Assembly: GCA_015143295.1 (NCBI GenBank)
Contig: CM026565.1
Coordinates: 28,590,052 to 28,654,051 of the forward strand
Direction: 5' to 3'
DNA: 64,000 nt
Source of the DNA: Tetracentron sinense
Taxonomy: Eukaryota > Streptophyta > Magnoliopsida > Trochodendrales > Trochodendraceae
Under the pieces are notes generated by a model. It was not told the DNA's origin. It worked only from the letters and a program-made list of their open reading frames with translations, and did no database searches. A program made the translations under genes and the position numbers. Of this stretch, positions 1 to 13,500 are shown piece after piece (position 1 is the first letter of the stretch; every line of letters begins with the position of its first letter).

Positions 1-212
1 AAGCATTAATGCCCTCCCTCCATAGATGAGATCTCCAAAGCCACCTCCACATCCTAACCATGGAGCACCTTCATCATAGACTGTAATTCTCCCTCTAAAA
101 TGAAATTAGCTCATCTCCACCATTGATCAGAAAAAGACTTTTATTGATTGCAAGAGCAAGATCTTCAGCAACTACATTTGTACCCCTTAGAGAGGTCGCG
201 ATAATGTAACAA
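1..212. other. No recognisable feature
   Basis: I see no coding potential or repeat structure here. It is flank of the foldback element that starts at 213; positions 204-212 are that element's left target duplication. Confidence 0.5.
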
Positions 213-2661
213 GGAACCAAATCCTCTACGGTTATAACATAACTCTTAAGCCTCCTGAGTTGCACGTTTCCCTTTTAACAACCCTTAACCGTGGTTAAGA
301 TTCATCCAGCTTAAAAAAAACCAAGGATGAGTTGGTGATGTTGGACATGATGCCCAGAAAAGTCATTTAGATTGTTAGAACCTTATTAATTTGATTAATA
401 AATGATTTTTCTTAATCTACTGTGTATTCATTATGGGTAATTGACCATGATCATGAGATGATCTATACGATATGAGATATCGATAAAAGTCCATAGGATA
501 TATTGTAGGAAAGTTATGTTATTAGATTATCACAGGTAGATATAATTTTCCGGTTCCTTATACCTTATATAGTCACAGTTGTGGATGAAGCTGGACATTT
601 CACTTATATGGCTGCCAGAATGCTAAGATGTTCTCAATAGTTGAAATGTAGTTCTATCTCGAACTATTGTAGTGGAGACTACACATCAGCATATGTGTGT
701 GCTTAAATGTATACTAACTAATTGCATTCAATGAGAGACTTCTTGCATAAACATACTATCAGATACTTTGTCTCTCATTCACATTGAACGGTTTCGATGA
801 TCCTTAGATTTGATGAGTTCATCTATGACTGGGTAGTGATTTGACTGTTTTGATTCCACCAACGTATTTTCTAACTTAGGGAATACAATACAGTGATAGT
901 TGGATAGTCAGAAAGTTGTTTGAGTCATGATAAATTTCAAATAAGAAATCTATGCTCATTAATTTGAGAAATTATCCAAATTCCGGGTAAGACAGTTGAT
1001 TAAGTTCAAATCCTGCGCAGGTGATTTTGAAAAAAAAATAAGTTTTGAAATATACTTTTATTAAAAGGTATTATACTTATAAAATAATTTTTTCAAAATG
1101 TTTTTCATGAGAAATTATTTCTCATGGCTTAATCATAAGTCTTTGAAATCCGGATGATTTGCAATGGGCTATGGGTTAGATAGTATGTCAATCTCGAAGG
1201 TCAATTAGGGATAATGTATTTGAAATGATAAATCGAATTTAAAAGTTCATGTGGCGGGATCCGTAATGGTTAATGTTCATACACTGAGATTCAATTGCAA
1301 CATGGATATCTCACGTCACTTGCAATTCCGATATAATTCTCATTTAAGGTCAATGGGATAACATTGGATAAGCCAAGGTAGGAATGTCCCAGAGCAATCT
1401 GTGGAGGTGCTCACATAAGCAATCTTAATAATTGATTAAAAGTTAATCAATTATTTTAAATGAGTAAAAGTTAATTATTTAATTAAATAGATTAATAGTT
1501 AATCTATTGCTTAAATTAATTGTTAATTTAAACTAAGGGATTATTTTAGTAATTATTTGATTAACATAATTAAAGGGGAAATGAGTTTGACCCATATCCA
1601 TAAACTCATTAAAATGGACCTTTAATATGGGCCAAAGCCCATGGGTTTAAACCCTAGGGTGGGGCGCCCACTTGAGGAATCCTAATTGGATTAGGATTTA
1701 TTTAATTAAATAATTATTGAAATATAATTCCTTTTATTATGGAATTAAAATCAAAGTGTTGGATTGTAATTAGGATTAAGATGTTATTGCAATTAAATTA
1801 CAATAAGGAGTTTTAACTCCTCAAATCCCACGCCCCATAGAAGCTCACGCCCCCCCTTGTAAATTCTTAATTTGATTAGGTTTCCTAATTTGGTGTAGGA
1901 TGTTGACTTATCATTTTTAATTAAGGAATCCTCTTATAATAGAGACTCTTTAATTAATAGGATTACTATAACTAAAGTAGTTATAGATTAAGTAGGAGTT
2001 TATTTAATTAATAATAAGAGTTATTGTTAATTAATAAATCTTACCAGATAAGATCAAGTTGGAGTAGGATTAGGATAAGATCCTAGTCTATAAATACCCC
2101 AACACCCTATACCATTAAGTAGAATTCTCCAGAATTTTTTCTCTCCTCATATCTCTCTCTCCAAACCGTGAACCCTAAGGGAGACCCCTAGGGATTTTCG
2201 TGAGCTATATTAGTGGTCCTAATTAGGTTTTACAAATCTAGGGTTTTGAACCTTAGTATTATTGGTGATAGAAAGTCTACACCATTGATCAATCTTCTTC
2301 TTTTTGCTTCTATAATTTCAAAAGAGATTCTAAAGCTTCGTGGGGATAGCGAAGAACAAGGATCAAGTTTCTAGTATTTTTTCGGAGAAATTTCTACAAA
2401 GATTTCTGACGGTTCGAGTGGATTAAGCTTCACCGGTGAAAAACATTAACCGATGTGATATGACTAAAACTGATAATTTTGATACTTTTTATGGTGTTAA
2501 GATCTAGGGGATCCAGTTTCCGCATAAATTTTTATTTGAATCCCCCTTTAGGTGAACCCTAAGAATGGATGAATCCTAATCACAATGGGTGTCAAAAGAG
2601 ACATGTGGCGACCTCAAGGCATAACCGGATTCCGCAACTCCGGTTATGTGGATTTGGTTCC
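213..2661. mobile_element. Foldback (Mutator-like) MITE, split by a later insertion
   Basis: The ends are inverted: GGAACCAAATC at 213-223 against GATTTGGTTCC at 2651-2661. A perfect 9-bp direct repeat, ATGTAACAA, flanks them (204-212 and 2662-2670). Nine-base duplications are typical of Mutator-like elements. The two arms (213-338 and 2551-2661) share inverted motifs with several other foldbacks in the window, including the ACCGTGGTTAAGATTCA core near 287-303. The element would be about 230 bp without the 2.2-kb insertion between its arms. It has no coding capacity, so it is non-autonomous. The Mutator assignment rests on the 9-bp duplication only. Confidence 0.75.
339..2550. mobile_element. 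2.2-kb LTR-like insertion inside the foldback element
   Basis: The segment starts TGTTGGACATGATGCCC and is bounded by the 5-bp direct repeat GGTGA (334-338 and 2551-2555). Outside these repeats the two halves of the foldback element resume. It encodes no protein. A TATA-like CTATAAATACCCC lies near 2089, followed by about 450 bp of leader-like sequence, which fits the U3-R-U5 order of a long solo LTR read on the + strand. The right end reads TTTA rather than the usual CA, so either the end has mutated or the class is different. Confidence 0.55.
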
Positions 2662-2670
2662 ATGTAACAA

Positions 2671-3969
2671 TTGATCGGCCCTTAGGCAATCTTTTGATCA
2701 CATTTGAACTCATTTTAAAAGCAAATTAATGGAATCTTATTACATATTCTCGAACGTTAAAGACCTAAGACACGTAACATGGGTCGCATTACGGCATCTG
2801 GAATATACAAAAGGATTAACCAATCTTGTCGAGAAGATATAGGATTAATATTTAATATTATTTTTATATGTTAAAAGGGTGGTGATTCGGTGGAATTGTA
2901 TTGGTGGTTTAAATTATAGTTTTATTAAAATAAATCTAAATTCTAAAAGGTAAATACAAAACAGCACACCCATGTTACTAAGGTGCCCCCCTTAGTCGTG
3001 CACACCTCCACAAGTGTCCATTCAGGTTTGACTACTCATTGGAGTGGGCTTTTTCCTAATATATTAATCACTTTTCTATAATATAATAATACATTGGACC
3101 TTTCTAGAAATCTCAATGAACTTTTTTCTTTTAAAAAAAACTTTAATTCGGGACAAGGTGACAAATCTAGAACATTAAATTAAAAAGTTATCCTAAGAAT
3201 TATTTTAATGACCAACATGCGCATAAATAGTGCATTTCCTCTAAGACATATCCGCCAAAACCATAATCTATAGCTCTCTAAATAATAATGAACAAATATA
3301 GGCTCTTCTTGTTGAAGGATCCTTGTTTTGAGCAAGCTATATAAGTCACAAGATATATTTAAAACAAAATAATAATAAATAAGAACTATAGGATACCCAT
3401 CCCAATTTCTGCATTGTAACACTTTCAATTGGACCTCTAGCCATCTATCAAAAAAAAGGGGAGAAATAAATCCGATTGTAATTATAATAATCAATCGGCA
3501 TTGTTCATGCATTTAGAGAAATAAATCTAAAAGTTAAAGTGGCACGTATTGCTTGCTTGTAAACCAATCGATCCCAATGATAGATTATTTCTCACAATTT
3601 TTTTCTCACTTACAATGCTACAAATGTACAATCATATATTTCCTTTGTATTTTTATTTAAATTATTATTTTTTTATCTTATCAAGTATATTCATATATTC
3701 ACTGGGATAAAAGCAACAACCCAAACTAGAAGATCTGAAAAAGGAGAAGGCTATTTTTGTCATGTAAAAAAGAGAAAGTCCAGTTGTTTAAGCATATTAC
3801 GAGAATAATTCCAATCTAATCATGTCTAATTATTATCATAACTTTTTTATTTTATTTTAAAACAAAAATAAAAGCCATAAAAAGTTATTCCTCGGTGGCT
3901 CGAACTTCAGACCTTTTCTCGAGAAACCGCAAAGTCGAAATGTATTACCGTTTTTAACCATTTCGACCC
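2671..3969. other. Intergenic DNA upstream of sucrose-phosphate synthase
   Basis: AT-rich sequence without recognisable genes or delimited repeats. Its only long reading frames lack similarity to anything I know and have no coding character. It presumably includes the distal promoter of the gene at 4137. Confidence 0.5.
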
Positions 3970-3977
3970 TTTATAAG
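3970..3977 (+). promoter_or_regulatory. Likely TATA box of sucrose-phosphate synthase
   Basis: TTTATAAG lies about 160 bp before the start codon. It is followed by pyrimidine-rich sequence (CTCTCTCT tracts near 4014-4020 and 4090-4104), typical of plant 5' leaders. Initiation would be expected near 4000-4010. This is position-based inference without transcript support. Confidence 0.45.
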
Positions 3978-4136
3978 CGTATCTTCTCTCTAGAATCTCC
4001 ATTTTCAGAACAAACTCTCTCTTACAGGCCTCTGTCCTTTTCATACCAGAAAACATAACTAGAAAAAGGAAAAAACAACCGTTTTTTTACTCTCTCTCTC
4101 TCTTCTGGTATGGTTGGAGCTTTGTAGAAACCATTA

Positions 4137-4510
4137 ATGGCGGGAAACGAATGGATCAACAGTTACCTTGAAGCGATTCTCGATGTAGGTCCAGGAATCG
4201 ACGATGCGAAGTCGTCGTTACTGTTGAGGGAGAGAGGAAGATTCAGTCCCACTCGTTACTTCGTGGAAGAAGTAATTACTGGTTTCGATGAGACTGATCT
4301 CCATCGCGCATGGGTTCGGGTATTAGATCAAATTCAAATATTGATTTTTTTTGTTCTTATTAATTGATGTTGCTTCTGTAGTTTGAATTGAGAAAAAATA
4401 TTGCTTTTTATTTTGGGCAGGCTGCAGCGACGAGGAGTCCGCAGGAGAGGAATACAAGATTGGAGAATATGTGTTGGAGGATTTGGAATTTGGCTCGCAA
4501 GAAGAAGGAG
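4137..4510 (+). CDS. SPS: SPS exons 1-2 (N-terminal region, residues 1-91)
   Basis: Exon 1 (4137-4319) encodes the conserved opening and the [20 protein letters not shown] segment. Exon 2 (4421-4510) encodes [20 protein letters not shown]. Donors are CGG|GTATTA and GAG|GTTTTG, and the acceptor between them is GGGCAG|GCTGCA. Both junctions are phase 0. The following intron is 11.5 kb and consists mostly of repeats. Confidence 0.95.
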
Positions 4511-7500
4511 GTTTTGTGATTTCTCCCTTGAATTTTTTTTTTTCCAAATGCTTACTGTAGTTTCTTTCCAGATTTGAATTAGGGGTTTGGTACGATAGAA
4601 GGATTTGAGTTGATTTAAAAGAAGATGGTTTATGTGTATTTTGACGTTCAATCATTTAAAGATTGGAACTTGATGGATGATAGAGGTCAAATAATTGTTA
4701 AGTGGGTTTGATCTGCGTTGATTTTTGTTGATTGTTATAGAATGCATGAACCAACTTTATTGTTTACTAAATGGATTATCTTGATTTTGGATTTTTGATA
4801 GTCTTGTTTATGTTTTGAAGAGTGTGACAGATGATTTTTGTTTTCCGGCAATGTTTAGTTTTCTTCCTTGTGATTTCATTTGGGTGTTTGATTATAATAG
4901 ATTGATGTTGGTCGGTTCGTTGTAAGAGTAATCCTGTGAAAATTGGTATGACTATCAAATGGCTATCCTACTTTTGATTGAAGTTTTAAGACTTGTGCAC
5001 TTTATGGTCTTGTAATAATCACTGGATTTTTTGTTTTATTGAAAAACCCTGGACTGGTCTTCCCTAGTTAATTCAAGCATACTCGATTGAGTCCAGATAA
5101 TGAAGGTGATCATATGTATGAGCTTGCTACACCAAAATGCGTGGTATTGTATCTTTAAGGTAGCACAATCGGGCACTAATTTTGTAGTTTTAGAATCCTT
5201 AATTGGTTAGGATTCTAGGATCTTTATATCCAAAAAGGAGTTGGTCCCAACTCTCATTCTTTTACTTACATACGTAAGAGGCAAGAGCTCCCCATCTAGT
5301 TGCCAGAAAAGAGGAGAGAGTTGAAGACCTTCAACCCAACATATAAGCAGACTTAGAATTAAAGGGACACGTCTACATGTATGTATTTTGATTTGTTTGA
5401 TTATTTTGTTGATTTTATGCATGTTATATGAAGAGATCATTAGATCATGGTTGATGTTGGAATCCATCATTTTATTATGGTTGCTCATATATGTGCAAAT
5501 GTGTCATTTGACCGGCAGGGGTCTCCGACCATCTAGCCAAGTCGATGTCGAATGGCGATTTGAACGGGACCCCTCGATCGGAACGGGGGGTCAACATTTG
5601 ATTTCCTGAAAGTGATCATGATAATAATATAAAAAAAGTCCACAAGGAAGACGAACAATAACAATTTGGTTTTATCCGAACCAAATCCGAACTGAAAACC
5701 AACCTGAGAACTAAACCCGTTTAACATGAGAATCAGTCCAAGCACAGGTTGGAGTGCGTGTCATGCGTGCATGACATGCAATTTTTTTTGGTGATTTTTT
5801 GTCTTCTTAGTGTGCGTGTAAACATGTGGGGACATGTCTAGGTTCGTGTGCAACACCTCTAGGCTTCAAATTTTGTTAAGAATCCGATTATAAGGCCTGT
5901 TTTTGAAAATTAAGACTCTAAACCAGAGTTTTATTAATTTAAAATGGTTTGATATGGTTTTAAAGGACGGTTAAGAGCCTTGTTTGGCTTTATTGCTTGG
6001 GTGTACATGATTTTGGGTACCAATGTATTGTCAATGGCACCCAACTGATTATTAGATGTCTTTTGACCTAAAAGAACTCTTATTTGTCCACATGGACTAT
6101 AGTTTGACCAGATGTGTGGTGTGGTGAGAGTAGTCTCTGGGATAGGTTTGGGAACATTTTCCTTCTGTCACTAGATAAAGCTGCGTCAGTAGCGGACTGC
6201 TTTGAGATGAGAAATGATGAGGATGTTTGGTGCCCGAGAATGAGGCTTGCTCTGAATGATTGGGAAGTTGAATATTTCCTTTGTCTCTTGCAAACCTTGA
6301 GACCCTTTGTTCCTCGGCCAATTACTAGAGATATAAGGTTTTGGGCTAGGGATAACAACGGTCGGTTCTTAGTGAGATCATTGCTACAATTTTTTTGAGC
6401 TAAACTCACAATTTTCATTTCCTCATAAGTCTATGTGGAATCTCAAACTTCCATTGAAAGTAGCATTCTTCCTTTGGACTGCAGCCCTAGATAAGATTCT
6501 CACTTGTGATTTTTTTTTTTTCAATTGGAGGATGGCTAACCGATGTTACTTGTGCCTACTCGTAGAAGACTCGGTGGATCATTTATAATTACATTGTCCT
6601 GTTGCTTTTGAGATTTGGAGCTACTTTCTTTCTTGGTAGGGGTAGTCTGGGTCTTCCTTATGGACCCTATCTTCTTCCGGAACTTCTTATCTTGCTTTTC
6701 TCGAGTAAGTGCGATTGGTGACCCAAGTGGCAATTTGGTCTATTCTTTCTAGGCCATAGCTTGGGCTCTATGGAAGGAGAGGAATTCTAGAGTTTTCAAG
6801 AACTCCCCTTCTTCTATTCCTCACGTTTATGCGCACATAAGACAATCAATCTTGGAATGGTTGTCAATTTGTCATATGAACGCGAATCTGGGAGCGCTAC
6901 TTTAAGCAATCTCTTATCATTATTATTTTGTATTCACATTTCTTTATTTAACTATAGCTATTTAGGTAGTTGTATTCACTCTTGTGGTTACTTTTCAATA
7001 ATCTCTGAGCTATGTCTGTAACTTCTTTTGCACCTGCTTTTATATGATATATTATCTCTTGTATACTAGTAAAAAAAATGGACTATAGTTTGGCTTCAAA
7101 CTACATGAGATTGAGATATATGATGTATATATATATGCTTTAATTATCTAGTTTTGATATATCATGTGACAGAGGGTAATATATGTAGTATAGTTGCAAG
7201 GAAGCTATATACAAGGTAGGAAGCTCGCTTCCTAAGAAGCTCATTTCTCATACTCACTTCCCAAGAAACTCGCTTCCATCATGTCTCATTTAGTGGTCAA
7301 AGGGGGCTATTTATGTAGGAAGTGATTGGATAGACTCGAGTCTAAAGCCTATGGTGTAGATCTTGAGCAAGTCTCGTTGGATTGAAACCTATGACACCTA
7401 CTTCTTCACAAATTTTTCATGAAAATGGTATGGCTGGCCATCCTAATACAATAGCAATGAGGCACCTATATCTCATTTCTCGCTTCCTATTTCAATGTGA

Positions 7501-10500
7501 TTTCTTTAAGTCTTGCTTCCCGTTTTCGCTTTATTTCTCATTTTCGCTTTGCTAACTATGATTTATAGTACCGGTGTGGTGCCCACTAGGCTTTTGTTAG
7601 TTGTGTACTAACATAATACATATTAATGTGAATGCATGTTTATTTTCTTTATAATTCCTTGAGATATGGAAATTAGGCAACAACCTATTCGAAACCAACT
7701 AGATTGGAACGACCATGTTAGTCACCTAAGTGGCCTTGGTCGAAAAAATTTGGGTGGTGTTTGGTGACTAATTTTCCTGGTAAATACATATGCTTGGCTT
7801 TCGTTGTTACGAGGTAGTGTTCAAGCCCAAAGATGGGTCGCTATTTAGTGCAAATTGAAAGGGTAAGGTGGTTGGTTAGGGTATCAAAGACGAGAAGTTT
7901 CTATCTAACTAAAGGTGTTAGGATCCTTGAAGTTCTAGTATATATAACTCGCTACCCTTATGTTTCATTTAGTTTGCCATTTGAGAGTCCGGTGATTGTT
8001 GTAGTTTTGGTCCAAAGGAGAGATTGTGATAACATTGGTTTACTCACCGAAATAAGATTGAGATATTTTGGACACTTTAGGTGATCCAGCTGATTTTCAA
8101 ATCAGTCATTTGGATTGTTGTGGCATGACAATAATGGTAATGAGCGTGTTGATTGTCTGAGTGGTTGTACTCATTAGTGCCTTCATGGCATGCAGTTTAT
8201 ACATTGAAAATGATGCCTTTTGTGAATCGTGATGGGCCATGGTCAGCCCAAAGGAGGGCCATGTATCTAAGTAGTCAAGGCAAGATAAGATGGCCGGCAA
8301 AGATATATAACTAATGCCTTGTCAGATCAGTCTTGTCAGGTGAACTTATTTCACATTTGAGAAGCTTTCGCGTGGACAAATTCATCTTGGCCCAAGAGAG
8401 GGATTGTAGTGATACATCTGCTATTCCACCAGAGTGTTTAGACCCTCTTATTTAGGGTTGTTTGTTTTGATTGCCTCGTAATGATTGTTGATGCGCATGA
8501 TTATGTTGTTTGAATAACTTGAGATGTTTTTATGTCATGCATGAATTACTTTTAAGTACATAATCATGTTTACTTTATGATAATGATTTAAATGCTATTT
8601 CTATTTGACATTTACTGACTAAAATAGATCATTTGTGAGTCATATTACTTTGATTGTTTGACACATATTAGACTATAGGTTTTTCCTTGTTGATGATGAA
8701 CCAAAGAAGTCATAAATAATTCTGTTGGTGTAGTTAACCTGAAACATCAGAATTAAGATAAAGACTGATAAGAATGAGTCTAAAAATCCTAAGGAACTAA
8801 ATTTAGAGTCATTTGGAGGTGAAATTCCTTAGAGTAGGAGAATTAAAGGATTGGTAAAAATTATTTAGACTGATTCCATTAGATCTTCAAGGATTATGAT
8901 CAGTTTATTGTTGGACCAGTATGGTTTCACTTGTTTTAATCGACATAGTAGTGTGCAGGTGCACATTCTGTTAAAGATTTATATTGTTTAACAGCCCTAT
9001 AATATGTATATCTTCGAGATAGTTATTTGCCTCATGAATAAATTGTTTTGGCCATATACTAACTAGGGGAAGGCACGTGAGTGTCCAGTCCTAATGATCG
9101 TAAAATAGTAGATGAAATATAATGTTTTTTTTTTTTAAGGGCATAGTTAGCTGGGCATTGAGGCTCTTGCAACCCTTACCCCTGGGGGATTAGATCCCCA
9201 GACCTCCCCTTGGAAGCCACACCCCTACCACTCACGCAAGAGGTGGGGGTGTTAGATCCCCAGATGAAATAGAATGCTTGAAAAGCATGAATTCAATAAA
9301 ATTGAGAGTCAATATATCAAATGAAAACAAATTGAATTCAAATGAAGAATAAAGTGCGAACTATATAAATATGTTTTATTTAAGTATTTAATATTAGTAT
9401 TTAAAATGCTAAAAAGAAAAATAGAAAATTTTCAAATAAAAGAATGGCAGCCGGAGATGGTCTATTACAAAAAAGGGACCCCCATTTTTTTAAAAATACA
9501 ATGTATCTATAATACAATACATCACAAATAAATATTTTTCTAACAAATTACGTGAAAATGCATGACTAGTAATTTTCTCTAGTTGTAACCGGTTTTTGCT
9601 AAAACCGGTTGCATTCCCGTGGGTGGCCACGTGTCCCTTTTTACACCCTTTAACTATGGATAAGATTCACTCACCCCTAGTGTTCACCTACCTATCTTTG
9701 GTTTTTAGAAAAAAAATATTAAAACAATTTTAACCGTAGAAGGTAATGAATTTTAACCACGGTTAATAAATTATTTTATCATTTTTTCTAAAAACCAATC
9801 ATAGGTGAGTGAACCCTAGAGGTGAGTGAATATTAGCCACAGTGAAAATGTGTCAAAAGGGACATGTGGCCACGTCAGGGGTGTAACCGGTTTTGGCAAA
9901 ACCGGTTACAACCGGAGAAGATTACATCCTGTACACAAACTAAACTCTAATTATTATATTTTACTTTCTTTTTTTAAGGTTTACAGAGCCTTTCGGGAAA
10001 GGGAACCGGTTTACAAATCGGATTGGTCGTTATGAAATGGATATGGGTTCGGTTCGATTAGCCGTAACTGAAACCCACCACTGTCCATTGTTTTTTTTTT
10101 CTTCCTTTAAATTACACATTTATTTCGGAAGGACCACTGTTCATCGTCTTCTCTAAACGGTTTTTTCCCCTTTCTTTTCTAAGGTTTACTTTTCCCTTTT
10201 GGAAGGAGATATATCACGGGCACGGGCTATAGGCTACCAAAATGGCAATGGGTTTGGTTCAAATAGCCTTATCCGAAAACCGCAACTGTTCATCTATTCA
10301 AAAAAAAAAAAAAATTTACTTTCTTTTTTAAGGTTTACAGAACCTTTCGGGAAGGGAATGTTTCAGCAATTGTTCATCTATTCTCAATTTTTTTTTTCTA
10401 CTTTCTTTTTTAAGGTTTACAGAACCTTTCGGGAAGGGGATGTTTCAGCGCACTTTAGGCTCTACTAAAATGGCCGTAGTTTATCCCGTTAGAATTGTCA

Positions 10501-13500
10501 GACAATGGCGACTACGTTCGATTTTAATATTGCTAACCGGTGATGAGATAATCACCGTAAAAAAAAAAAAGATTTTAGTTTAGTAACCAAATTTAAACTT
10601 CAAAACTTGATCGACGATGATGATTGAAAAAAAACAGATTTAAATATATCAAAATAACTAAACTGCAATCAAGAGGAATGCTAGCAGTGTAAAATGGGAT
10701 ATGCATTAATAAACAAAAAAATTAAAAGATGAGATGATGAATTGTAGGAAAAATCAATTGGAAACAATAAGAAAGAAGAATAAGAGAAAGAAGAGGATAC
10801 GGTGAAGGAAACATACCTTCCTTTTAGCGGGCATAAAATGATTTGTAGATAGCATTACAGATTTGTTGAAATTATGGAAGTAATAGCAAGGAATGGAAGG
10901 AATAGAGATAGGGAGAAGACAGTAGTAACCGTATAATAGTAGTAGTAGAAATAATAAAGATAGCGTGAAAGAAGAGAGAAGATAAAGAAAGAAAATCTGA
11001 GAGGATCGTGGCTATAGAAGAGGTTGTAGGTAGTTATTTTTTAAAATTACATTAATACCCTTTTTTAACTCACTCATGTAAGGAATTGTCTATAATAATA
11101 ATGAGATTTTTTTGTCATTGTTGAAAGATTCAAGTAACTTTTGTACCCCTATCTCTCTCATTATAATAGTAGAGATGAAAATGATGTCTAAGCAATATTA
11201 AGAATGGTAAGATCAATGGGAGCTCACTACTGTGAAATGTTTGATAAGTATCGTGGTCATATATGTTTTGACCTTATTAGTTGATATTTGTTTTGTTTCC
11301 TAAAATATGATTATATTTTCTAATAAATTCATCTGGTTATTAATATGGATGTTGTGATCATGTGTGGTTGTTTGTTTGATTGGATGCATCATGTTTATTA
11401 TGTCATGACTGGTTTTGAGTTGTATTCTTTGCACAACAATCCATGATTGGATAAAAATTGAGCTTTTAGTAAGCAAACTTCTAATTTAAGGCAAAAGAGC
11501 CTAAGTTTGAGGTGCACCTTATGTGGGGGATATTGATTTTGAAAGCAGACATAAAACAGACATCAGGTATGAGGTGATCTCTTGAAATTGAGACCATATA
11601 AGGCTTCTGGTTTGAAGTGTATGCCTATTTAAATTTCCCCAAAAAAAAAAGTAATAGCACTTCTTGTTTTAAAACGCAGTGGTCTCTAGTTTGAGACAGT
11701 GATGGGCCTTTTGTTCGAGGCACAAAAAATTCTATTGTTTGACCCATAAGTGTATCCTTAGAGATACCTAGACCACTGTGTAAGGATGTGCAAATGCTCA
11801 CGGGAGATGTAGTTGGTTTGTAGATTCTTTAAAAAAGGCCTGGTTAGACATGTTTGGGTATTATGGTTGGTAGACCCTCATTTCAGATGATGTACTGGTC
11901 TTGTACACGCAATCTATGTCAATTGCAGTTCAAGCATTTGAACGACACACATAATTTTGTATGAAGCACGAGGGCCAACAATAGATAAGCATGCTTGATC
12001 ACCCATGGATGAATGCAAATTCCATATAGATTGTACTTATTAAGAGGCTTGGAAAGAAGAGGGTATTGGCATAGTAATTAGCTAGGAAGCACGGATACTT
12101 CAAATAGGTGATCGTACCCGTGTCGGATACCGATACGGTGGGATACGTACGGGATACAGCTCAAATGTATCCTGTTAATTTAAAACAATTTTTTTATTTC
12201 GGATACGGCTCTGATACGTCTAGATACGTCTGGGATACGGCCATGACTTTTTTTTTTTTTTTAAGACTCGGGGGTGTGTCCCTATCTCTTTTGTTTTTGC
12301 ATGGACATGATCTTCTTTAAATTTTGCTTAGTGGATGCTAGGATGACTTTCTTTTTTGCTTAGTGGATGACGAGATGACCCTATTTCTTTTGCTTTTGCA
12401 TGGACATGGTCTTTTTTTTATACATAAACAGAATTGAACCAATGGATATTTTATAATTATAATACAAAATATAGTATTATTATTATTATTTAAAAAAAAT
12501 TACAGACGTATCCTGGCCGTACCCGTATCCTGTTTTTTTTAGGTTCTGCCGTATCGCCGTATCGTATCGTACCCGTATCCCGTATCCGTGCTTCCTAGGT
12601 AATTAGTAACCATGGAATGGTTGATGTAGGACTATGCAATGACCTAAAATCTAATGAGCTGAGATCAAGATTGAATTAACAATAATAATAAAAATCATAA
12701 ATTAGCAATCTTATCACAAATAATTATCCAAAAAATTCAAGAAGCAATTTTAGGAAGTTTCAAGGTCATGTCACAACCTACAATAATGACCCTCAGTTAT
12801 ATCTGCGAGGGTTAATGGAATTCTATAATTCCACAAACTTAGGGATTAGTTCTCAATTCAATATAGATTTTCCAACCTCACCTAGGGTTTCAAAGGGCTG
12901 TATAAGATTAGGGTTTCAGGATTTGAGTGTTTAGGGTTTTGGGAATTGAAGGTTTCAAAGTTCTGAAATTACAGGATTGCTGATCCTGCAATCAAGTAAA
13001 TTCTGGAGCTGTAGAAACACTATGGGAAGCTTGGGATAGGCTGTGGTTGCAGGGAAAGACAGGGGATATGCTGTAATAGCAAGGGCAAGGGCTGGTATGG
13101 ACCTGCGGCTGAATGGGAATGACTTTAGGTGGCTGTGGCAGCAACTGTAGGGACCTGCAGGCTGCAGGTGCTTGGAACAACAATGGTAGGGTGAAGAATC
13201 TTGCGGCAGTAAGGGGGAACAGGGCGTGGGGCTGCGGCAGTGAGAGGGATGGGAAACAGGGGCTGCGACAGTGAGGGTTTTGTGTAGGTGCTAGGGTTTC
13301 AATGGAATAGAGTTAGGGTTCTGGTTTGGGTGAAGTTTCTTGCAAGGGAAATCAAGGATCTAGGCTTTGTAAATTAGGGTTTTAATGAGAGAACAAAAAT
13401 TCCAAGAAGAACAATAGAAAGAAAAGAAAAAAACTGAAGAACACACCTTAGATTTCTTAGGGAATCACTCCCATGGCATCATACCAAGTTCCAATCACTA

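Noticed and set aside
12240..12420. CRISPR-like or satellite array
   Set aside because: Only two imperfect copies of a T-rich unit within a hAT-type element.
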